The notes beneath the pieces were generated by a model, which was not told the DNA's origin, did no database searches, and saw nothing but the letters and a program-made list of their open reading frames with translations. The translations under genes and the position numbers were made by a program. From assembly GCF_020519665.1 (NCBI RefSeq), contig NZ_CP084703.1, forward strand, positions 2,914,001 through 2,978,000: a stretch of DNA of 64,000 bases, read 5' to 3'. Positions 8,730-17,652 of this stretch are shown here, piece after piece. This DNA comes from Bacillus shivajii (lineage in GTDB: Bacteria; Bacillota; Bacilli; Bacillales; Salisediminibacteriaceae). Position 1 is the stretch's first letter. Each line of letters opens with the position of its first letter.

Positions 8730-9248
8730 TTACTTTTGAACCTTTATCGTTTTTTCAAATGGTATGTCATTTAAATCTTCACCATTAATTGCATATGTCA
8801 AAATTTTAGCATACACCTCAATACTTTTAAGCTCAGATAATTGTTCAGACTGCCAATGATCCTGAAACGATAGCGTTTCTCCAGATTCTAAGCTCTCAGT
8901 TATGAATGCTTGTGTAAACATCATTCCTTCAGAATACTTATATAGCTCTTCCCCGTTTCCATCACGAATAATGACTTCAAATTGTTGTCCAGATGAAAAA
9001 TCGATTGTTTTCGTTTCATCACTCTCATTTTCTAATGTCATGTTGACTTCGATGACGTTATCGTTCACTGAAGCATCTAGCTCGTATAATAAACCTTCAT
9101 AATCCACTTCAGTTTCCTCCTTGTCTTCCTCGCCGTCTTCAATAACAGGATCAGACCCAGACGGACTTTCACCTGTACCACAAGCAACCGATATAAATAT
9201 CATGGTAATAAATACACTTATTAATGATAGGAGTCGTGAGCGTTTCAT
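8730..9248 (-). CDS. BsuPI-domain lipoprotein
   Basis: 172 residues with a lipoprotein signal peptide (lipobox SVAC, Cys23) and an acidic linker (EDGEEDKEETEVDYE). The rest matches the BsuPI fold named after the B. subtilis intracellular proteinase inhibitor: NVTLENESDETKTIDFSSGQ-type strand, then GNGEELYKYSEGMMFTQAF and LESGETLSFQDHW. Such lipoproteins sit on the outer face of the membrane; whether this one inhibits a protease is unknown. Single-gene unit with a GGAGG-type site upstream of the ATG at 9248. Confidence 0.82.
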   Translation of the reverse strand: MKRSRLLSLISVFITMIFISVACGTGESPSGSDPVIEDGEEDKEETEVDYEGLLYELDASVNDNVIEVNMTLENESDETKTIDFSSGQQFEVIIRDGNGEELYKYSEGMMFTQAFITESLESGETLSFQDHWQSEQLSELKSIEVYAKILTYAINGEDLNDIPFEKTIKVQK

Positions 9249-9364
9249 CTAATTTTCCTCCCTATTACCTGTCTTATTATATTAGACGATATCATAGCAT
9301 TTATGTTTCAAATCTAGAAAAACATTGTAAGTGTACTTTATTATTCTTACTCGCATGGTGGCCC

Positions 9365-10207
9365 TTAATCATCTTTTCTAAACATCCCATAAATCCCAGT
9401 CGTTTGTACGATATTTGTAAATGCTTGAGGGTCAACTTCATCTATAATTTGTTGCAATAAATAAAGTTCATATCTCGTAATGACAATCATTAATACTTCT
9501 TTGTCTTCTCTAGTATAGCCGCCTTTGGCAGGGATTCTCGTTACACCTCGAGTGACTTTACGATAAAATGCAGACTGCAATTCATCTGCTTTGTTCGTAA
9601 CAACCATTGCAGTCAGTTTCACATGACGAGTATGTATTGCATCAATAATTCGTGAAGTGACATATAAAGTAAGTAATGTATAAAGTGCCTCTTCCATACC
9701 GAACATAAGTCCTGCTGCAACAACGATCATTGCATTCATGATGAAAAAGTATACACCTAGAGGACGATCACTTTTACGCGCTAATATTAAAGCTAAAATA
9801 TCAACACCACCTGATGATGCACCCCACTTTAAAATGAGACCAGCTCCAGCTCCTCCGATTACGCCTCCAAAAACAGAGTTTAAAATAATATCTTCGGAAA
9901 GTGGTGCAATAGGAATAACAGTTAAGAAAAATGTTGTAAAAGCTACATTGACAAAACTATAAAATGTAAAGCTCTTCCCTACTTTTTTCCACCCTAAAAT
10001 GGCAACCGGAATATTTAATAATAATAGTAAGAAGCCAGTTGGTAAACCGGTAAGCTCTGCGAAGATTTGTGCAACCCCAGTAAAACCGCTCGCAAATACG
10101 TTTGCTGGAATTAAAAAGATATTTAAACTAATTGCTAATAAAAGTCCACTTGCAAAAGCGATGATGACCTTTTTCCCCTCTTCAATGCCATCAATATTTT
10201 TTAACAT
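9365..10207 (-). CDS. YitT family membrane protein
   Basis: 280 residues: about five or six membrane segments over residues 15-180 (LIPANVFASGFTGVAQI, GGVIGGAGAGLILKWGASSGGVDILALI), then a soluble DUF2179 domain (about 205-275, TRGVTRIPAKGGYTREDKEVLMIVITRYE). This two-part architecture defines the YitT/YpjC/YqfU family of Bacillus, whose function is not established. Ribosome site GGAGGAGGCG precedes the ATG at 10207. It appears to be monocistronic. Confidence 0.9.
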   Translation of the reverse strand: MLKNIDGIEEGKKVIIAFASGLLLAISLNIFLIPANVFASGFTGVAQIFAELTGLPTGFLLLLLNIPVAILGWKKVGKSFTFYSFVNVAFTTFFLTVIPIAPLSEDIILNSVFGGVIGGAGAGLILKWGASSGGVDILALILARKSDRPLGVYFFIMNAMIVVAAGLMFGMEEALYTLLTLYVTSRIIDAIHTRHVKLTAMVVTNKADELQSAFYRKVTRGVTRIPAKGGYTREDKEVLMIVITRYELYLLQQIIDEVDPQAFTNIVQTTGIYGMFRKDD

Positions 10208-10318
10208 ATCGCCTCCTCCTTTCTTATGTCCGTATAAACTCGGAGCGAATTGATTATAATGTCATTTCGTCGTATTGTAAACAAAATTATTTGTTTACGT
10301 AGAAAAGTTCAAAAAGAG

Positions 10319-10344
10319 AAACCATCACGTAAAAATGATGGTTT
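10319..10344 (-). terminator. Terminator of the 10355-10627 gene
   Basis: Perfect 9-bp arms AAACCATCA (10319-10327) and TGATGGTTT (10336-10344) followed on the minus strand by CTCTTTTTGAAC. Confidence 0.8.
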
Positions 10345-10354
10345 AATGAGTGAC

Positions 10355-10627
10355 CTACTGCTGTATATGTTCGTTGTAATATTTCACCGAATAAACAGCC
10401 CCTTCATCAACCATCGCATTATCTTCGATGTCATGAGGATCTGAATGACCAACTTTTTCTTTAAAATAAGGGGCTTGGTCCTCTTTCGTTTCATTTTTCA
10501 ATTTCGCTTTTAGACGTTCAACGTTATGCATGACCTTTTCTCGGTTTTCTTCTTTACCAAAAAAATATGTGCCTCCCGCGACTGCTGTGGCAACGATTGT
10601 TGAAGTCAACACTTTCTTTGAGTTCAT
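10355..10627 (-). CDS. Small membrane-anchored protein of unknown function
   Basis: 90 residues. The N-terminus (TSTIVATAVAGGTYFFG, residues 8-24) is a single hydrophobic anchor, followed by a charged helix (KVMHNVERLKAKLKNETKED) and a polar tail. This resembles YtxH-like small envelope or stress proteins only in outline. GGGGG-type ribosome site upstream of ATG 10627. No function can be assigned. Confidence 0.65.
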   Translation of the reverse strand: MNSKKVLTSTIVATAVAGGTYFFGKEENREKVMHNVERLKAKLKNETKEDQAPYFKEKVGHSDPHDIEDNAMVDEGAVYSVKYYNEHIQQ

Positions 10628-10785
10628 TTACGCATCCCCCTTTAACATGTTATTAATATACACATACCCAGAACAAAATGTCGCTAAACCAATACATATT
10701 TCCGACCTAAAATAACACATATTAAACGTAAGTTCACAAATAATCAGGGATTTTCCCTGCTATTTTTGTTTAAGGAGGATGAAAG

Positions 10786-10920
10786 GTGGATCCAACAAAA
10801 GATAATAATAAGAAAAAGCGTGATAACCAAGCAATGAATGAGCAAAAAAATAAAAAAGAAAAGCAGAACCGTCAACATCAAACGCATCATTCATATAGTA
10901 AAAAACCAGATCATCTATAA
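10786..10920 (+). CDS. 44-residue highly charged small protein
   Basis: GTG start with TAAGGAGGAT (10771-10780) at ideal spacing. The 44-residue product is nearly all Lys, Asn, Gln, His, Asp and Arg (DPTKDNNKKKRDNQ...HHSYSKKPDHL). Composition recalls minor small spore proteins such as SspP, but no clear motif is shared. The strong ribosome site and clean stop support a real gene; the sequence is followed at once by repeat R4, which could have replaced its terminator. Confidence 0.55.
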   Translation: MDPTKDNNKKKRDNQAMNEQKNKKEKQNRQHQTHHSYSKKPDHL

Positions 10921-11095
10921 GAAAAGCGCAAGGCGCCAAATTACGCCTAAAACCAGCTCGCATCCTACGGGCAACGGCGTAATGTCGACACCCTGTCTCC
11001 GCGACAGCGCTGGAGTCTCGGTATGAAGAAGTCGACTAGACTTCAAATGCCGAGCGAAGCGACCTCGAGCCGATGGCGCATGGAGTCTAGACAAC
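10921..11095 (+). repeat. Dispersed repeat R4 (GAAAAGCGCAAGGCGCC type)
   Basis: GC-rich unit in AT-rich surroundings. It opens with GAAAAGCGCAAGGCGCC and contains GCGACCTCGAGCCGATGGCGC and paired AGTCTAGAC / GTCGACTAGACTTC segments. From general knowledge, very similar units are scattered in many Bacillaceae genomes. Only this copy was seen in the window. No gene is supported within it. Confidence 0.7.
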
Positions 11096-11146
11096 TATCC
11101 AGGACAAAAATTTTATACTTTCTTATCTCTTAAAAAAAGAACAAAC

Positions 11147-11173
11147 AAAGAGAGGCATTTTAAGCCTCTCTTT
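11147..11173. terminator. Terminator of the lmo0937-type gene
   Basis: Perfect 10-bp arms AAAGAGAGGC (11147-11156) and GCCTCTCTTT (11164-11173), with T-rich sequence on both sides. Confidence 0.88.
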
Positions 11174-11193
11174 TTATATTCAATCCAGTCGTG

Positions 11194-11337
11194 TTAAGGT
11201 CTTCTTCCAGCTATTAAGTTGATTACAGCTACGATTAATGCTACCACTAATAGTAAGTGGATAAGTCCTCCGCCTATTTCAAAGCTAAATCCTAAGAGCC
11301 ACATTAAAATAATGATCCCTACGATTGTCCAAATCAT
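11194..11337 (-). CDS. lmo0937 family small membrane protein
   Basis: 47 residues, MIWTIVGIIILMWLLGF... ending GRRP, with two membrane segments and the GGGLIHLLLVVALIV core of the lmo0937/YqaE-neighbour family, often part of general stress regulons. ATG 11337 is preceded by AGGAGG at 7-8 bases. Own terminator downstream. The function of the family is unknown. Confidence 0.85.
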   Translation of the reverse strand: MIWTIVGIIILMWLLGFSFEIGGGLIHLLLVVALIVAVINLIAGRRP

Positions 11338-11796
11338 CCATATACCTCCTATTTATTGCTTAATTATAAATGTTGTTCCTCTCCTTGATGTTGGAGGTAC
11401 TATATCCGAATTATATAAATAGCAAACATAAAAAAGTTGGGTCTTCTTTAACTCATAGCGAAAGGCTTAGAAAATGCATTGACTACGTTCTACAGGAGGT
11501 AACAAAATTAGTTCAAATGACACCGTATTTTCAACTATAGATCAAGAGAAGAAAAAATAACGCAGATCCTACGAGTAAAGTACCTCAAATCATCCACCTA
11601 TCCTCCTCGACAATATGTCATCACTACACAGCCCGGATAAATCGCCATGTTCTGTAGCAGACTCAATATCAGGACGTTTTGTCCGTTGAGACCAAGGGCA
11701 CTACATCTGAGAAGAAACGATCGTATATGGAGCTAGATGTAATAACTACATAAAAGTTATCGAAAAAAACTTTTTCTATCATTGCGTAGAAAAAAA
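11338..11796. other. Intergenic region, contains a decayed small gene
   Basis: About 460 bases. The right end has an A/T hairpin near the rhodanese terminator. In the middle, on the minus strand, is a small decayed membrane-peptide gene (11531-11593, listed separately). A TATAAT-like box for the lmo0937-type gene may lie near 11362-11372. Otherwise nothing is supported. Confidence 0.5.
11531..11593 (-). pseudogene. Decayed small membrane peptide with TGA at codon 3
   Basis: Behind a good ribosome site (GAGGAGGAT) reads M-I-stop-GTLLVGSALFFLLLIYS. The stop is TGA where a TGG (Trp) would restore the M-I-W start of the neighbouring lmo0937-type gene, and the rest is one membrane segment. It is most simply a truncated, inactivated relative of the gene at 11194-11337. 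The short length makes this tentative. Confidence 0.35.
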
Positions 11797-11818
11797 GAGC
11801 TCGGAATGACCCAAGCTC
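11797..11818 (-). terminator. Terminator of the rhodanese gene
   Basis: Eight-bp stem GAGCTTGG / CCGAGCTC on the minus strand (one G-U pair), 6-nt loop, then TTTTTTTCT. Confidence 0.82.
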
Positions 11819-11830
11819 ATCAATTTATTA

Positions 11831-12202
11831 TTATAATTTTTTCAACTCATCTGCAGTTGCAATCGATACTTCTTCACCTTCTGCAATCTCACCATCCCAA
11901 GAAAGCATACCACCATCAAAGTTTATTACTTTATCAATACCATGTTCCTTTAAAAACATCGATACATTTTGTGACCTGTTCCCACTACGACAAATAAAAA
12001 CATATTCCTTATCTTTGTTGAATCCTTCAATCAAACTTGGGACGGTGTGCATCGGCATAAGAGGCACACCTGGAATGTGTCCCGATTCATATTCATCAGG
12101 TTCACGTACATCGATGACAACTGTATTTTCATTCTTCTCTTCTAATACTTTTTTCAATTCATCTTGATTAATTTGTGTAATTCCTCGAAATTCGGTACTC
12201 AC
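11831..12202 (-). CDS. Rhodanese-like sulfurtransferase
   Basis: 123 residues from GTG 12202, placed by the GAGGTGG site just upstream; an in-frame GTG at 12211 overlaps that site and is less likely. Single rhodanese domain: VIDVREPDEYESGHIPG, the active-site loop CRSGNRS holding the catalytic Cys, and a C-terminal GGMLSWDGEI. It carries persulfide sulfur on Cys in the cytosol, acceptor unknown. Followed by a terminator; upstream gene is 80 bases away. Confidence 0.9.
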   Translation of the reverse strand: MSTEFRGITQINQDELKKVLEEKNENTVVIDVREPDEYESGHIPGVPLMPMHTVPSLIEGFNKDKEYVFICRSGNRSQNVSMFLKEHGIDKVINFDGGMLSWDGEIAEGEEVSIATADELKKL

Positions 12203-12282
12203 GAAAACCACCTCTAAGTTGTTTATTTAAACTATCTTATATTTTTCTACTCTTTGATTCAAGCTTTTGAACGTTCCTTACG

Positions 12283-13389
12283 TTAATTATTTCCATTTAA
12301 TTCTTCGTCAATTTTTTTTCGCAACTTTAATAAACGGTACATGTGACTAATAATAACCTTTAATACAGCATAAGTCGGTACAGCTAAGATCAGTCCTAAG
12401 AACCCCGCAAACCTACCTGCAACAAGAATAAGTAATATGATTGTTAACGGATGGATCGAAAGCTTTCTACCCATCACTTGTGGTGAAATGAAGTTACTTT
12501 CAATTTGCTGTACAATAACAATTGCAAGAAGCACCCATAAAACCATTATTGGTGAATCAATAATCGCAACAATGACAGCAGGAATCGTACCAATCCAAGG
12601 TCCAATAAATGGAATTACGTTTGTAAACATTGCAATAAACGCTAAGATTAACGAATATTCAATACCAATAATAAGAAAACTGATATACATCAATAAACCC
12701 ACGCAAAAGCTTACAATAACCATTCCTTGAATGTAGGAACTTAACGCTTCATCCATATCTTTTAAAATACGCTTCCCCTCTAATTGTTGCTTTTCAGGGA
12801 AAAATCGTAGCACTTGATTTGGCGCTTCCGGTCCATCTTTTAATAAATAAAATAATACAAATGGAACAAGAATCATCATTAAGACAATATTTGTAATCAT
12901 CCCGATAAAACTAGCTAAATTAGCGGTGAAGATATCAAATCCTTCTCGTAAATAGCCCATCATGTTTTGAGTAATTTCCTCTACAGAAAAATTATCCGTC
13001 TCTTGGAAACGCGCAAACCATTCGTTTTGTTGTACTTCAATGACAATTTTTCCAAGCTCATTTACTAGGACCGGAAAGTTATCAACTAAATTCATAAACT
13101 GTCTTTGAAGAACAGGCCCTACTAAAAATACAAGCCCTGTAACAACTCCAATTAATGCTAAGTAAATTAGGAAGATCGATAGGGCTTTTGGTACTTTCTT
13201 TCTATGTAAAAAAAGAACAATCGGTCTTAATAAATAATAAAGAACGCCGGCAATTAGAAAAGGAATAAATAACGTTTGGAAAAATACAACGAGCGGTCTA
13301 AAAATAAACGGCACCAGAGACCCTAGAAAAATAATTAACAAAATGAGTGCAGTAGCAATTAAAAATCGAAAAAAACGACTATTAGGCAA
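12283..13389 (-). CDS. AI-2E family permease
   Basis: 368 residues with about eight membrane segments and a soluble loop (residues 85-150) after the first three. The block YEVLIRE-like NQVLRFFPEKQQLEGKRILKDMDEALSSYIQGMV and the C-terminal NVIPFIGPWIGTIPAVIVA and SNFISPQVMGRKLSIHPL are hallmarks of the family. Members include TqsA and Na+/Li+ antiporter-like proteins of alkaliphiles; the true substrate is not known here. Lone gene. Confidence 0.88.
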   Translation of the reverse strand: MPNSRFFRFLIATALILLIIFLGSLVPFIFRPLVVFFQTLFIPFLIAGVLYYLLRPIVLFLHRKKVPKALSIFLIYLALIGVVTGLVFLVGPVLQRQFMNLVDNFPVLVNELGKIVIEVQQNEWFARFQETDNFSVEEITQNMMGYLREGFDIFTANLASFIGMITNIVLMMILVPFVLFYLLKDGPEAPNQVLRFFPEKQQLEGKRILKDMDEALSSYIQGMVIVSFCVGLLMYISFLIIGIEYSLILAFIAMFTNVIPFIGPWIGTIPAVIVAIIDSPIMVLWVLLAIVIVQQIESNFISPQVMGRKLSIHPLTIILLILVAGRFAGFLGLILAVPTYAVLKVIISHMYRLLKLRKKIDEELNGNN

Positions 13390-13549
13390 TTTGTCTCACC
13401 AACTCTCTTAGTATTACACGATTATAGGCTCCATTATAGCATATGAAGAAATAATCAATAACTAAAACAGCTTAATGTAGTAAAAGTTTTAATGGGGATG
13501 GTCCGGAATGACTTCGAGCCAGCTACTTCGTTTTAATTTTATTGATTCT

Positions 13550-13648
13550 TAACGTAAACAAAACTTGGTTTTTTCCCCAAGTCCTAATGGCGAAAGCCTT
13601 AGTTGCGGTTATAATATCAACCGAAATTATAAATTCTGGTAGTATAAA
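13550..13648 (+). repeat. Short copy of repeat R3
   Basis: Bounded by GTAAACAAAACTTGG (13553-13567) and TTCTGGTAGTATAAAA (13634-13649). The same ends bound the copy at 40803-40978 and, inverted, 46237-46800; here the interior is only about 60 bases. No gene in this 298-base gap. Confidence 0.7.
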
Positions 13649-13652
13649 ATAA

Positions 13653-13684
13653 AAAAGAGCTGTATCTATAAGAACAGCTCTTTT
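13653..13684 (-). terminator. Terminator of the LacI-family gene
   Basis: Perfect 11-bp arms AAAAGAGCTGT (13653-13663) and ACAGCTCTTTT (13674-13684) just after the stop codon. Confidence 0.9.
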
Positions 13685-13687
13685 AAC

Positions 13688-14731
13688 TCATGGTTTAGAC
13701 ACCTGGTTCATTAACTTTTGACATGTTTGTCGTTTTATCATTTTATGTGGAATAATGACTTTTTTCGTTTCTGACTCTGGGTGTAAAATCTTTTCTATTA
13801 AACAATTTGCCGCTTCATAGCCTAATCCATAGATATTAATATCGACAGTTGTCATTGGTGGTGAAGAAAGTTCTGAAATCATCACATTATTAAAGCTTAT
13901 AATGGAGATATCGTCTGGTACACTGACTTCCATTTCACTTAACATTCGCATCACGCCAAAGGTCATAATATCATCAGCAACAATCATTGCAGTTGGTCGA
14001 TTCTTTAAAGACATTAGATCAATCACTGCCTCTTGACCACCTTCTTGTAATTCTTCACGAAAAACAATGTAATCATCTGACTGTTCAATCCCTGCATTTT
14101 TAAGCGCTTGTTTATACCCTTCCATATGGTCGACAGTAACAACAAAGTCAAGATTTCCTCCGACAAAAGCGATATTACGATGTCCAAGAAGTAACAAGTA
14201 TTCTGTCACTGTTTTTGCTGCTTTATAGTTGTCATTGTTTACAAATGTAATATCCTTCATTTTAGGATCATACGGTCTCCCGATAACAGTAAATGGAAAT
14301 TTCTGTTCATACAAATATGACATGACTTTGTCATTCACTCGAGAATATAACAAAATAATCCCGTCAACTCGTCCACCTTGAACCATATCTTGAACTTCTT
14401 CATAGATTTCTTCTTCCGTTTGACCTGTTGAAAGATAAAGTCCGTATTCGAGTTGATATGCTTTTGTACTTATGCCTCTTATAACTTCAGGGAAAAAGGG
14501 GTTTTGGAACGTCTTATTTGCAGAATTAGGCATAATAATTCCTAATGTTTTCGTACTTTTATTGGCTAAGCTGCGCGCATTAAAATTAGGGTGATACCCT
14601 AATTCTTTCATTGCTTCCCTAACCTTTTCTTTTGTCCGCTCGCTTATCCTCGGACTATTTGCAATGACTCGGGAAACAGTGGAAGGGGCGACATTTGCTT
14701 TTTTTGCCACATCTTTAATTGTAATTGCCAT
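13688..14731 (-). CDS. mdxR: LacI family regulator, probably of the maltodextrin genes
   Basis: 347 residues: LacI helix-turn-helix at 1-50 (ITIKDVAKKANVAPSTVSRV, hinge NFNARSLANKSTKTLG), then a periplasmic-binding-like effector domain. The last gene of the GH31-mdxGFE stretch, so it likely controls it, as MalR/MdxR (YvdE) does in other Bacilli. Candidate operators with core GCAAACGGTT lie before mdxE (two) and before the chemoreceptor (one). No copy was seen upstream of this gene. Symbol assigned by context. Start ATG 14731 with GAAGGGATGC upstream. Confidence 0.85.
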   Translation of the reverse strand: MAITIKDVAKKANVAPSTVSRVIANSPRISERTKEKVREAMKELGYHPNFNARSLANKSTKTLGIIMPNSANKTFQNPFFPEVIRGISTKAYQLEYGLYLSTGQTEEEIYEEVQDMVQGGRVDGIILLYSRVNDKVMSYLYEQKFPFTVIGRPYDPKMKDITFVNNDNYKAAKTVTEYLLLLGHRNIAFVGGNLDFVVTVDHMEGYKQALKNAGIEQSDDYIVFREELQEGGQEAVIDLMSLKNRPTAMIVADDIMTFGVMRMLSEMEVSVPDDISIISFNNVMISELSSPPMTTVDINIYGLGYEAANCLIEKILHPESETKKVIIPHKMIKRQTCQKLMNQVSKP

Positions 14732-14967
14732 GGCTTTTGCATCCCTTCTTCATGTTATATTACAATGAATACATTTCATCATAGCTTATTAGGCATTAGG
14801 ACGCCCAGTTTAGTCAATGGATCACATCTCACCGCATTGCAACTATAAGACGTCCTATCCGCCAAGGGATGTTGTAATTTATAAAGTATTTCCATCCCTT
14901 GAGTTGGCCTAACTTTTGTATCTGTATAATAATCACGGATTATTCACATCTATGATTTTAACACCAA

Positions 14968-17334
14968 TTATATTTTAAGTGGTATGATTATATTTCCAGC
15001 TTTTTCTTCAGCAATAGATGTAATATCTTCACCATCAAGCAGTACCTTCTCTAGTTGGTCTTTACCATGAATAACGAGTGTAAATGCTTTCCAATCAGGA
15101 GTATATCTCCCTTTTCGGTTAGTTGTTACTTCAAGAAAGTTATCGTTATACGTAAACGTTAATTCGTTTTCATAAACATTTCCAGTTTCATATTCAAACG
15201 TTTTACCATCATCTTCATAAACATTGTATGTCGCTTTTCCTTTACTAGCTTTATAAAGATGGATTTGATAATTTTCTTCTTGTTGGTCTGTTGATGTTTT
15301 TATAGCTCCATGAGCAACTGCTGAATTTTCCTTAATAAAGATCGGTAATGTTTCTATGTCTGCATGAACTAGATGGTGCTCGCCACCTGTTAATCGTTCT
15401 TCTGTCCAATAATCAATCCAATTCCCTTCAGGTAAATAAACGACACGATGCTCTGTATCTGGAGTCATGATAGGTGCAACAATGACGTTTTCACCAATCA
15501 TAAATTGATCACATAAATTAAACGTCTTTTTATCTTCTGGATATTCTAAGACGAGTGGTCGCATAACTGGAACTCCAGTTTCATGTGCTTCCTTAAATAA
15601 ACGATACAATTGAGGCATCCAAACGTAACGTAGTTGGATATAATTTTTGACAATTTCCTCAATGTCTTCTCCAAAAGACCAAGGCTCTTGTCTAGCAGTA
15701 CCAATAGCACTATGGTTTCTAAAATAAGGTGTAAACGTTCCAAATTGTGTCCACCTAGCTAATAGTTGCCCATTTGAGTCATGTGCAAATCCTCCAACAT
15801 CCGGTCCGCAAAAAGCAACACCTGATAGTCCTAAGTTCATACACATTGGTAACGCTAAGTGTAAATGTTCCCAGAAGCTTCGATTATCCCCTGTCCATAC
15901 GGACCCATAACGTTGAACGCCTGCATAACCAGCTCGAGTTAGTAAAAAGGTTCTTTTACCGTCTAGCTGTTTTTTCATTCCTTCATATGTTGCTTCACCC
16001 ATCATTAAGCCATATAAGTTATGCAATTCACGATGTGTTTTCGGATCCCCTTCATTATCATGCATGACTTTTGTATCCATCGTTTTTGTCTCATTAAAAA
16101 CAGCCGGTTCATTCATGTCATTCCAAATGCCTTCGATTCCAAGGTCTGAATAAAAACGGTGTTTTTCTCCCCACCAATTACGAACATATTCGTTTGTAAA
16201 ATCAGGAAACGCACTGTTTCCAGGCCAAACATCACCAAAATATATGTTTCCTTCGATGTATTTACAGAAGAAATCATTTTTAACTCCTTCTTTATAAATA
16301 TCGTATTCAGGATCTTCTTTTACACCAGGATCAACAATTGGAACAACACGTATTCCTTGATCACGCAAATCTTGGATTAGCTTTTTCGGGTTTGGATATC
16401 GGTCATTATCGAACGTAAACACACGATACCCGTCCATATAATGAATATCTAAGTAAATCGCATCGACTGGTATTTCTTTTTCCAAAAAGTTATGCACGAG
16501 CTCTCTTACTTCTTCTTCTGTTTCATAGCTATATCGTGATTGATGATAACCTAATGCCCATTTTGGAGGAAGTGGCATTTTTCCAGTTAATGACGTATAT
16601 TGCTTTAATACTTCTTTCATTGTCGGACCAGCAAAAATATAATAATCTAATTGTCCTGATTCTCCACGAAACTCATAAGTACCCTCTTGATCTCTCATAT
16701 CAAAAAACGTTTTGCCGGTATTATCAAAAAACGTACCAAAAGCGAACTCGTCCCTTAATGTCATGAAAAACGGGATGGACTGGTAAAGAGGGTCGGTTTC
16801 TGGATTATGAGGTGCGTATACATCTGAATTCCACATCGTTAATTTATCGCCTTTTTTATCTAAAAATCCCGTCTTTTCACCAAACCCATAAAAGTGATCG
16901 TTTTTATCCATATCTTTAAAACAAACAACTTCACCTGTTGCACTAGAACCTAAACCTTTAATTGTTTCATTTACTAATGTTTTTCCATTATTATTAGAGA
17001 CCTTTATACGAAAGGGGTGTTTCTCTATTTGTAAAGTTAGTTCATCCGATTGAACTGTTAAACCTTCGTTTGTTTCATTAACACGATATGATACACTATC
17101 TCGTTCTTTTACAACTGCAGGGCTTGTTTTCATTTTCGGGCGAGTTTTAGGATTCATAACGATTCGAACAATTGATGAAGTATTAAACTCGACATTTACA
17201 AAACCATGCTCACATTTGAACATTAATCGTTCATTTTCAGTAGCAAGTGAAATAAAGTTGCCTACATCTTGGTAATTTGTACCTTCTATTTCATTCTTTT
17301 TTCCTGGGTGTATCGCAAAACTTGTATCTTCCAT
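14968..17334 (-). CDS. GH31 family alpha-glucosidase
   Basis: 788 residues, no signal peptide, hence cytosolic. Contains an N-terminal beta-sandwich (to about 240), the TIM barrel, and C-terminal beta domains. The nucleophile motif GIWNDMNEPAVF places the catalytic Asp at residue 406; the substrate-site strand DIHYMDGYRVFTFD and RAGYAGVQRYGSVWTGDN with acid/base region are present. It should release glucose from the non-reducing ends of maltodextrins imported by mdxEFG just upstream. 318 bases and a terminator separate it from mdxG, so it may have its own promoter. Ribosome site GGAGGAG. Confidence 0.93.
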   Translation of the reverse strand: MEDTSFAIHPGKKNEIEGTNYQDVGNFISLATENERLMFKCEHGFVNVEFNTSSIVRIVMNPKTRPKMKTSPAVVKERDSVSYRVNETNEGLTVQSDELTLQIEKHPFRIKVSNNNGKTLVNETIKGLGSSATGEVVCFKDMDKNDHFYGFGEKTGFLDKKGDKLTMWNSDVYAPHNPETDPLYQSIPFFMTLRDEFAFGTFFDNTGKTFFDMRDQEGTYEFRGESGQLDYYIFAGPTMKEVLKQYTSLTGKMPLPPKWALGYHQSRYSYETEEEVRELVHNFLEKEIPVDAIYLDIHYMDGYRVFTFDNDRYPNPKKLIQDLRDQGIRVVPIVDPGVKEDPEYDIYKEGVKNDFFCKYIEGNIYFGDVWPGNSAFPDFTNEYVRNWWGEKHRFYSDLGIEGIWNDMNEPAVFNETKTMDTKVMHDNEGDPKTHRELHNLYGLMMGEATYEGMKKQLDGKRTFLLTRAGYAGVQRYGSVWTGDNRSFWEHLHLALPMCMNLGLSGVAFCGPDVGGFAHDSNGQLLARWTQFGTFTPYFRNHSAIGTARQEPWSFGEDIEEIVKNYIQLRYVWMPQLYRLFKEAHETGVPVMRPLVLEYPEDKKTFNLCDQFMIGENVIVAPIMTPDTEHRVVYLPEGNWIDYWTEERLTGGEHHLVHADIETLPIFIKENSAVAHGAIKTSTDQQEENYQIHLYKASKGKATYNVYEDDGKTFEYETGNVYENELTFTYNDNFLEVTTNRKGRYTPDWKAFTLVIHGKDQLEKVLLDGEDITSIAEEKAGNIIIPLKI

Positions 17335-17384
17335 TGCTTCTCCTCCTTGGCTTTGAAAGTTGACAATGATTCTAATTCATATTA

Positions 17385-17595
17385 AAAAAATTTGAGTTAT
17401 TGCTAAAGAGGCTCTTAGTAAGCGAAGTTTGCTTACATAGAGCCCTTATGCTTTATTGTCAAGTCCTAATTAGGAACTTCGGCTAAAATCGATCACGTCC
17501 TGTGATCAACGCCGAAGTCACCACATCCTGTGGAAGTAAGCCTTAGTTGAAGCTACACCAACAACCATAGGTATTATAAGTTTTGTTAGTAAAAA
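17385..17595 (+). repeat. Diverged R3-type repeat
   Basis: Same order of motifs as in the inverted R3 at 46620-46790: GCTAAAGAGGCTCTTAGTAAG, TATGCTTTATTGTCAAGTCC, an arm pair TTCGGC...GCCGAA around GATCACGTCCTGTGATC, and CCTGTGGAAGTAAGCCTTAG. Its outer ends are eroded. No gene in this 318-base gap apart from the terminator. Confidence 0.65.
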
Positions 17596-17602
17596 AATAC
17601 GA

Positions 17603-17625
17603 GTGAAAAGGGCGCCCCTTTTCAC
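17603..17625 (-). terminator. Terminator of mdxEFG
   Basis: Perfect 10-bp arms GTGAAAAGGG (17603-17612) and CCCTTTTCAC (17616-17625) with a 3-nt loop; the minus strand runs on into GTATTTTTTT. Confidence 0.92.
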
Positions 17626-17652
17626 CGCACTTTCTTTCGTTGAACTTTTCTT

